Source of the DNA: Limosilactobacillus antri DSM 16041
Lineage (GTDB): Bacteria > Bacillota > Bacilli > Lactobacillales > Lactobacillaceae
DNA length: 20,674 nt
Assembly (NCBI RefSeq): GCF_000160835.1
Contig: NZ_GG700734.1
Span: 1 to 20,674, forward strand
Direction of reading: 5' to 3'
Positions 15,174-20,674 of this stretch are shown here, in pieces. Both the position numbers and the translations under genes were made by a program. How positions within the stretch are numbered: the stretch's first letter is position 1; each line of letters opens with the position of its first letter. Below the pieces are notes generated by a model that saw nothing but the letters and a program-made list of their open reading frames with translations, was not told the DNA's origin and ran no database searches.

Positions 15174-16673
15174 ATGAATAAGGAAAGAAACGCGGATACG
15201 GCCTTCTTCGGTCAGCCGCGGGGACTATCAACCCTGTTCTTCACAGAAATGTGGGAACGGTTTAGTTACTACGGGATGCGTGCCATCCTGCTGTTCTACA
15301 TGTACTATGCGGTGACCAAGGGTGGTTTAGGAATGAACCAAACCACTGCGGCCTCCATCATGTCAATCTACGGCTCACTGGTTTACCTATCCGGAGTTGT
15401 TGGTGGTTGGCTCTCTGACCGTGTTTGGGGTTCACGGCGGACCGTCTTCATCGGTGGTGTCCTGATCATGTTCGGGCACATTGCCCTATCCTTACCGTTC
15501 GGCATTTCAGCCCTCTACGTATCGATTGCGTTGATCGTTGTCGGGACTGGGCTATTGAAGCCAAACGTTTCTGAAATGGTTGGGGGCCTGTACAGCCCCG
15601 AAGACCAGCGGCGGGATTCTGGTTTTAGTATGTTTGTCTTCGGGATTAACTTGGGGGCCGCGGTTGCTCCCTGGGCGGTTCCGTGGGCTGCTAACGGCTT
15701 TGGCCTGAACCTCTTCCACGGGGAAATGAACTTCCACGCTGGGTTCTCACTTACCGCAATCGGGATGTTCTTCGGCCTGGTTCAGTACGTAATTGGGGGT
15801 CGCAAGTACCTCTCAAAGGACAGCCTGTACCCAGAAGATCCGATTGAAAAGGACGATTTACGGCCGGTAATTATCTGGACCATTGTCGGGGTAGTAGCGG
15901 TTGTCATCATCCTGGGCCTGCTGGCCGCGATGGGGCAGCTGAACATCACCAACATTATCACGCTGATTACTATCGTCGCGATTGCCCTGCCGATTTGGTA
16001 CTTCGTAATGATGCTGAACTCCAAGAAGGTTACCAAGACGGAAAAGTCCCGGGTGGTGGCCTACATTCCGCTGTTTATCGCAGCCGTAATCTTCTGGGCG
16101 ATTGAAGAATCCGGTTCCGTTGTCCTGGCCCTCTTCGCCGAACAGCGGACGGTTCTGCACATCGGGAGCTGGCACTTTGCAGCGGCCAACTTCCAGACGC
16201 TGAACCCACTGTTTATCATGATTCTGACGCCAGTGTTCGTTTCCCTCTGGGACCACTGGAAGAACCAGCCAAGTGCTCCTGGTAAGTTTGCGGCCGGGCT
16301 GGTCTTTGCCGGTCTGTCATACGCCTTCATGGCGCTGCCAGCACTGATCCACGGGACGACTGCCGGACGGGTATCACCGTTCTGGCTGGTTGGTTCCTGG
16401 TTCATCGTGGAAATTGGTGAAATGCTGATTTCGCCAATTGGCCTGGCGGTAACGACCCGGTTGGCACCAAACGCCTTTAAGTCCCAAATGATGAGTATGT
16501 GGTTCTTAGCCGACGCAGCTGGTCAAGCTGTGAACGCGCAGATCGTTAAGTACTACTCATCATCAACGGAAGTGCCATACTTCCTGACGATTGGTCTGGT
16601 AAGTATCGTCTTCGGGGTAATCCTGATGTTCTTCGTTAAGAAGATCCACGGCCTGATGGGCGGCGTTGATTAA
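15174..16673 (+). CDS. dtpT: POT/PTR2-family di- and tripeptide:proton symporter
   Basis: This inner-membrane transporter of 499 residues imports di- and tripeptides with protons. The POT signature ExxERFxYYG is present as E25-E28-R29-F30-Y32-Y33 (EMWERFSYYGMR). The second PTR2 signature appears as FGINLGAAVAPW, and GGWLSDRVWGSRR is the cytoplasmic loop typical of the superfamily. About 14 membrane segments fit the length, as in Lactococcus DtpT. ATG 15174 follows GGAGG with a good spacer. An ATG at 15153 would add seven residues and swallow the ribosome site. The gene is monocistronic, with a near-consensus promoter and a perfect terminator. Peptide uptake fits an amino-acid-demanding lactobacillus. 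Confidence 0.95.
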   Translation: MNKERNADTAFFGQPRGLSTLFFTEMWERFSYYGMRAILLFYMYYAVTKGGLGMNQTTAASIMSIYGSLVYLSGVVGGWLSDRVWGSRRTVFIGGVLIMFGHIALSLPFGISALYVSIALIVVGTGLLKPNVSEMVGGLYSPEDQRRDSGFSMFVFGINLGAAVAPWAVPWAANGFGLNLFHGEMNFHAGFSLTAIGMFFGLVQYVIGGRKYLSKDSLYPEDPIEKDDLRPVIIWTIVGVVAVVIILGLLAAMGQLNITNIITLITIVAIALPIWYFVMMLNSKKVTKTEKSRVVAYIPLFIAAVIFWAIEESGSVVLALFAEQRTVLHIGSWHFAAANFQTLNPLFIMILTPVFVSLWDHWKNQPSAPGKFAAGLVFAGLSYAFMALPALIHGTTAGRVSPFWLVGSWFIVEIGEMLISPIGLAVTTRLAPNAFKSQMMSMWFLADAAGQAVNAQIVKYYSSSTEVPYFLTIGLVSIVFGVILMFFVKKIHGLMGGVD

Positions 16674-16705
16674 ACGAGAAGCGGTAAATACTAAATACGT
16701 TAAAA

Positions 16706-16738
16706 CTGGCCGACACGGTAACGTGTCGGCCAGCTTTT
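16706..16738 (+). terminator. Terminator of dtpT
   Basis: A perfect 12-bp stem CTGGCCGACACG/CGTGTCGGCCAG with tetraloop GTAA is followed by CTTTTGCTT. Confidence 0.93.
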
Positions 16739-16752
16739 GCTTACCACAGCTA

Positions 16753-16796
16753 AAGAAAACGTTCTGAACGTGAGAAGATCACGCTCAGAACGTTTT
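16753..16796 (-). terminator. Terminator of the bile salt hydrolase operon
   Basis: Eighteen-nt arms pair with one A-C mismatch on the plus strand that becomes a G-U pair on the minus strand, so the fold belongs to minus-strand RNA. It ends in TTTTCTTTA on that strand and lies directly behind the bsh stop codon. It may also back up dtpT termination. Confidence 0.88.
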
Positions 16797-16803
16797 GCTG
16801 CTT

Positions 16804-17760
16804 TTAGGCCTCTTTAACAATCAACTGCTTGCCATTGACGTTGTCCGCAGTCAGCTGACAACGGTGCAGGTTGAAGTCATTGTAAAGGTTGTAGTAGTAA
16901 GTCTTGCTCTTAGCAGAGTAGCAGGCGGTATAAACGGTATATTCATACTTGCCCTTAACGTTAACTACGCTGCCCTTGACCATTGCGACCGCCTTGAGAA
17001 TGTTGAAGAACTTTGCTACGTTGGCGGTTTCACCCTCGACGGCCGGGTAGTTGGCGTTGAGGTACGCTGCTTTGACAAAGCGTGATGCCGGGATACTGTC
17101 GCCAGGCAGGCCCAGGCTGCCGGTGCCAACGCCAAGCGGGATCAGGTCCTGCTTCGTCCAGGTTTGCGGTTGCGCGTCGTGCGGGGTTAAGCCGGTGTAG
17201 TTACACAGGTTGGTCATCTGCCAAGCAAAATCCGGACTGTTGGTCAATACCCCCAGCCGGTTGTCAAATACGCGCAAGCCATATTGCTGTGACTGCTCGA
17301 GTACGATTGCCTCATGCTGGTCGCTGATGAGCCAGTGGAGTGGCGCTACCGGGAGGGAGTCGACGAGGGCCTGATTGACCAGGTTGACGTCCTGCAGGGC
17401 TGTTTTGACTTCCGCCACTGAAGTGAATTCTTGAGTAACCCACATCATTAATTCATAGGGGGCCAGGTTGGTCTTATCATCAACGGGACCAGCGCTGAAG
17501 TGGGCGTAGTGGGGGAAGTTTAAGCCGGCAATACACAGGCCGTCTTCGTTGCAGCAATCGAAGTAGAGCGGGTAATCGTCCATTACGATTCCCATGCCGA
17601 TTGTTGCCTTCTTAGTTGTTCGATCATTTAAGAATTTGTAAGGAAGCGGGTAGTTGCGCGGTGTAATAATCAGTTTCTTGCCGTAATCGATTCCCACGTC
17701 GAGGTTCCGACCGAAATATAAGTTTCCTTCTGGATCAGTGAATCTTAAACCTGTACACAT
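16804..17760 (-). CDS. bsh: Bile salt hydrolase (choloylglycine hydrolase)
   Basis: This Ntn-hydrolase deconjugates glycine- and taurine-conjugated bile acids in the cytosol. The ATG at 17760 (MCTGLRF) is the right start: removal of Met exposes the catalytic Cys2, and GGAGG lies eight bases upstream. An in-frame ATG at 17775 would bury the cysteine and the ribosome site. Family residues are at expected positions in the 318-residue protein: C2, R18 and D21 (GRNLD), N81 (GLNFPHYA), N174 (LTNSPDF), R227 (PASRFV). Length fits lactobacillar enzymes. Penicillin V acylases share the fold, but the gene order with two CbsT-like transporters favours bile salts. It is the last gene of a minus-strand operon, its ribosome site overlapping the end of the upstream transporter gene. 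Confidence 0.93.
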   Translation of the reverse strand: MCTGLRFTDPEGNLYFGRNLDVGIDYGKKLIITPRNYPLPYKFLNDRTTKKATIGMGIVMDDYPLYFDCCNEDGLCIAGLNFPHYAHFSAGPVDDKTNLAPYELMMWVTQEFTSVAEVKTALQDVNLVNQALVDSLPVAPLHWLISDQHEAIVLEQSQQYGLRVFDNRLGVLTNSPDFAWQMTNLCNYTGLTPHDAQPQTWTKQDLIPLGVGTGSLGLPGDSIPASRFVKAAYLNANYPAVEGETANVAKFFNILKAVAMVKGSVVNVKGKYEYTVYTACYSAKSKTYYYNLYNDFNLHRCQLTADNVNGKQLIVKEA

Positions 17761-17774
17761 ATTAACAACCTCCA

Positions 17775-19127
17775 TTAATTATTTTCTTGGTGACGAGCAA
17801 TGTACCGTTTCTGGTAACGCTTGATCCGGACCACGGCAAAGACCAGGAGGATAAAGCCAATGATGACGAACGCCATCATAAAGTACCAGGCAACGGTAAA
17901 GCTGGCGGCTCCCTTAATGATGCCGAAGAGCGGCGCGCCGATGGCATAACCGATGGCGTAGGCAAGCCCGATATACCCCAGCATGACCCCCTGCTCGCGT
18001 GAGCCAAAGAGGTCCTTGGCCATAAAGGCCGGTCCCGACATATAGCTGAAGACCGCCAAGCCGCAGAAAATTGCGTAGGCGATTCCGGCAACCTTGCTTG
18101 GGTGGGCCCCGTATGGCTGGTGGCTAACGAAAATCATCATGGCAATTGAGAGGACGTACATCACGCCGGCATATGCCATCGACTTGGCCGTGCCCAGTCT
18201 GTCAAACAGGATGCCGCCGGAAATATTGCCGATTAAGCAACCGATTCCGTACATTGACCCGATCAGACCGACTTCGGTTAGTGAGAGCTTGGTGTCGAGA
18301 AAGGCGGCGTAGTCTTCATTCAATGAGGCTAAGCCGAGGCCGATAATCAAGAAGCCTAGGCTGAAGACCCAGAATTCCTTCATTTTAAGCACCTCTTTGC
18401 CGGTCCAGCCCTGAAATTCCGTGGCCTTTTTTGCGGCCGCGGCCGCTTTGCCAGCCTTCACTTCAGCTGCGGAAACCACTTCTTCGTTGTCTTTTGGTGT
18501 CCGGATGAAGCAGGCAATGATGACTCCGGTAACCAGCAGTGCAACGGCGAAGTAGAAGAAGGGAGCCATCGAGAGCAAGTGCCCGGTTTTGGTATTCCCC
18601 GTCATGTAGTGCTTGAGGACTTCCTGCGTTATCGGCTGCAGGAAGATATTACCAATCGAGCCGCCGCAAAAGGCGACCCCCAGTGCGGCGCCCCGGCCCT
18701 TTAGTGGGAACCAGTGGTTAATTACCCATGGTACCCCCTGACCAGAGAAGAAGGTGGAACCGATCATGCAGACAATCGCCGCGGTGTAAAAGCCAGGAAG
18801 CTTGGTGCTCAAGCCGAAGATCACGTAGGCAATTGCCGATAGGCCAACCCCGATCAGGTACATTAGCCGAAAGTTGAACTTCTGCAGCCCCTTACCAATA
18901 AACGGTGAGGCGATGGAAGCGGCAACCGCCCCAAAGGTAAAGATCAGGGTGTAGGAAGCCAGGGTAAAGTGAAAGGTGTTGACGAGCGGGTGAATGAATA
19001 ATGGCTGAATGTTTTGGGCAATGCCATATGGAATGGCCTGCGTCAGCATACACAGGAAGACCATGAAATACTTATAAACGTTGCTGACCGTCCGGGTGGA
19101 CTGGTTAGCAGGTGATGAGTTAGTCAA
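17775..19127 (-). CDS. cbsT2: MFS transporter, CbsT2-like (putative conjugated bile salt transporter)
   Basis: This major facilitator protein of 450 residues has 12 predicted membrane segments and resembles the OFA (oxalate:formate antiporter) branch. Features include FTFGAVAASIASPFIGKGL, the GQGVPWVINHWFPLKGRGAALG segment in the first half and a charged Ala/Lys-rich central loop (AAAAAKKATEFQG). It starts with TTG at 19127, with AGGAGGAAG placed correctly. No in-frame ATG has a better site. It begins 27 nt behind its paralogue and overlaps the bsh leader. By analogy with the cbsT1-cbsT2-cbsH cluster of Lactobacillus johnsonii, it probably moves conjugated bile salts in or deconjugated products out. 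This is context-based; the substrate is not visible in the sequence. Confidence 0.88.
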   Translation of the reverse strand: MTNSSPANQSTRTVSNVYKYFMVFLCMLTQAIPYGIAQNIQPLFIHPLVNTFHFTLASYTLIFTFGAVAASIASPFIGKGLQKFNFRLMYLIGVGLSAIAYVIFGLSTKLPGFYTAAIVCMIGSTFFSGQGVPWVINHWFPLKGRGAALGVAFCGGSIGNIFLQPITQEVLKHYMTGNTKTGHLLSMAPFFYFAVALLVTGVIIACFIRTPKDNEEVVSAAEVKAGKAAAAAKKATEFQGWTGKEVLKMKEFWVFSLGFLIIGLGLASLNEDYAAFLDTKLSLTEVGLIGSMYGIGCLIGNISGGILFDRLGTAKSMAYAGVMYVLSIAMMIFVSHQPYGAHPSKVAGIAYAIFCGLAVFSYMSGPAFMAKDLFGSREQGVMLGYIGLAYAIGYAIGAPLFGIIKGAASFTVAWYFMMAFVIIGFILLVFAVVRIKRYQKRYIARHQENN

Positions 19128-19154
19128 TTTAACTTCCTCCTTTATAAGTGAGAA

Positions 19155-20498
19155 TTAGTGACCATTATTAATAAGTACCTTTTGCCGGTGCTTAATCCTG
19201 ATGGCGGCAGAAACCAAGAGCAGGAAGCCGATGACGACAAAGACCAGCATGACGGACCACGCCACCGTAAAGCTGGTGTTGTCCCGGATCATGCCGAAGA
19301 GCGGGGCCCCGACCGCAAAGCCGATTGCGTAGGCTAGGCCGACATACCCCAGCATAACCCCCTGTTCCTTGGCACCAAAGAGGTCCTTGGCCATGAAAGC
19401 CGGTCCAGACATATAGCTGAAAACCGCCAAGCCGGTGAAGATGGCGTAGCCGCAGCCGGCAATCATGTTCATCCGGTTGCCAAAGGGAAGGAAACTGATA
19501 ATAATCATCATTAAAATAGCGAGGACATACATCACGCCGGCATACGCCATTGACTTCGCCGTGCCGAATTTGTCAAAGAGCATCCCACCGGTAATGTTTC
19601 CAATCAGGCCGCCCACGCCGAACATCGACCCAATCAGGCCGACCTTGGTAAGGGCCAGCTTAGTGTCAAGGAAGGCGGCGTAATCTTCGTTGAGCGAGGC
19701 CAGTCCGAGGCCGATAATCAAGAAGCCGATGCTGAAAATCCAGAATTCCTTCATCCGAAAGACCTCTTTGCTGGTCCAGCCTTGGAACTCGCTCGCCTTC
19801 TTCTTCGCGGCGGAAGCCTTGCTGGCCTTAATTTCAGCCGCTGAAACCACGGTTTCGCCCTTCTTCGGGGTCCGGATAAAGCAGGCAATAATTAGGCCGA
19901 CCACTAACAGCAATCCTGCAAAGTAGAAGAAGGGGGCCATCGAAATTAAGTGTCCCGTTTTCGCGTTGCCGGTCATATAGCGGCTCAGCAAAGCCTGGGT
20001 AACGGGCTGCATGAAGATATTACCGATTGAGCCGCCGCAAAAGGCGATCCCCAGTGCGGCACCCCGGCCTTCAAAGGGAAACCAGTGGTTGATTACCCAT
20101 GGGACCCCCTGGCCGGAATAGAAGGTTGACCCGATCATACAGAGAATTCCGGCCGCGTAAAATTCGGGAAGTCTTGTGCTGAACCCGAAAAGGACGTAAG
20201 CCAATGCCGAGAGGACGATCCCGCCAATGTACATTAACTTAAAGTTGAACTTCTCTAATCCTTTCCCGATAAAGGGGGAGGTAAACGAAGCGGCGACCGC
20301 CCCGAAGGTGAAGATCAGGGTGTACGAAGCAAGTGTGAAGTGAAAGGTATTAACGATTGGGTGAACGAATAAGGGCTGAATAGTCTGTGCTACTTCATAC
20401 GGAATCGCCTGAGTCAACATACAGAGAAAAACCATCAAGTATTTATATTTTTTACTAACCACGACCTCGCCGGATCGTGGTTCTGGATGATGAAGCAT
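19155..20498 (-). CDS. cbsT1: MFS transporter, CbsT1-like (putative conjugated bile salt transporter)
   Basis: This MFS protein of 447 residues, closely similar along its whole length to the neighbouring CbsT2-like protein, is clearly a tandem duplicate. The shared blocks are MVFLCMLTQAIPY, GQGVPWVINHWFP, AFCGGSIGNIF, LASLNEDYAAFLDTKL and MSGPAFMAKDLFG. The differences cluster at the N-terminus (here MLHHPEPRSGEVVV), the central loop and the last segments. Twelve membrane segments are expected. ATG 20498 follows AAAGGGGAA. An internal GTG further in would remove the first 11-12 residues but has a poorer site. It is the first gene of the operon with cbsT2 and bsh. The two copies may differ in substrate or direction (inference). 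Confidence 0.88.
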   Translation of the reverse strand: MLHHPEPRSGEVVVSKKYKYLMVFLCMLTQAIPYEVAQTIQPLFVHPIVNTFHFTLASYTLIFTFGAVAASFTSPFIGKGLEKFNFKLMYIGGIVLSALAYVLFGFSTRLPEFYAAGILCMIGSTFYSGQGVPWVINHWFPFEGRGAALGIAFCGGSIGNIFMQPVTQALLSRYMTGNAKTGHLISMAPFFYFAGLLLVVGLIIACFIRTPKKGETVVSAAEIKASKASAAKKKASEFQGWTSKEVFRMKEFWIFSIGFLIIGLGLASLNEDYAAFLDTKLALTKVGLIGSMFGVGGLIGNITGGMLFDKFGTAKSMAYAGVMYVLAILMMIIISFLPFGNRMNMIAGCGYAIFTGLAVFSYMSGPAFMAKDLFGAKEQGVMLGYVGLAYAIGFAVGAPLFGMIRDNTSFTVAWSVMLVFVVIGFLLLVSAAIRIKHRQKVLINNGH

Positions 20499-20555
20499 TT
20501 TAATTCCCCTTTCTATTTATCAAACCATACTGCGTTTCCACCCCTATTATTAAAC

Positions 20556-20570
20556 AATATTTAATATTAA
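20556..20570. promoter_or_regulatory. AT-rich palindromes upstream of the bile salt operon
   Basis: AATATT-T-AATATT (20556-20568) and the overlapping TTAATATTAA (20561-20570) are perfect palindromes about 60-70 nt upstream of cbsT1. They could be an operator or simply AT-rich promoter DNA; a minus-strand -10 box was not firmly identified. The remaining sequence up to 20674 contains no gene start I can support, apart from a TATAAT at 20637-20642 on the plus strand that could serve a gene beyond the window. Confidence 0.3.
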
Positions 20571-20674
20571 GCAATTAATAACGGTGCAAATAAACAACGG
20601 GTGACAGATAAATAATAATATTCTTATTTAATGCAGTATAATAATGGCTTTGATGAATAACGCCCCGGGAGCTG

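Overview
The window looks like a chromosomal segment of a host-associated lactobacillus with fairly high G+C, most likely of the Limosilactobacillus (reuteri/fermentum/oris/pontis) group. This rests on the gene content: a bile salt hydrolase behind two MFS transporters, a DtpT-type peptide transporter, a surface protein with a YSIRK-type signal and an LPQTG anchor, and a secreted protein with a KxYKxGKxW signal and RDV repeats like those known from Lactobacillus reuteri glucansucrases. The species assignment is inference.

Left part (1-6900). A tRNA-Asn with a terminator is followed by an isochorismatase-family gene that appears frameshifted near its 5' end, then a tRNA-Thr(CGT), then the thiol peroxidase gene tpx. 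A minus-strand LysR regulator diverges from a tight plus-strand cluster metE-metF-folD. Together these three enzymes turn 5,10-methenyl/methylene-THF into 5-methyl-THF and use it to methylate homocysteine to methionine. A MET-box-like inverted repeat lies between the regulator and metE, so the regulator is probably a MetR-type control protein. Behind folD come two strong plus-strand hairpins and a second tRNA-Asn, identical to the first, with a near-consensus promoter.

Middle part (6900-13500). Two divergent genes encode large exported proteins. On the minus strand is a 1389-residue BspA-like (DUF285 leucine-rich-repeat) LPXTG surface protein carrying an internal 483-bp tandem duplication. 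On the plus strand is a 694-residue protein with a KxYKxGKxW signal and four RDV-type repeats, but no catalytic domain and no sortase anchor. Both are probably involved in surface binding or adhesion; no enzymatic function is visible.

Right part (13500-20674). An Rpn/PD-(D/E)XK family gene, a small unknown membrane protein and a POT-family di/tripeptide transporter (dtpT, with a textbook promoter and terminator) are followed on the minus strand by a compact operon. It holds two tandem paralogous MFS transporters and a bile salt hydrolase, the cbsT1-cbsT2-cbsH arrangement known from Lactobacillus johnsonii/acidophilus. No CRISPR array, complete insertion sequence or prophage gene was seen. The least explained items are the stand-alone RDV-repeat protein, the structured RNA-like region after folD, and the identical tRNA-Asn copies bracketing the methionine block.
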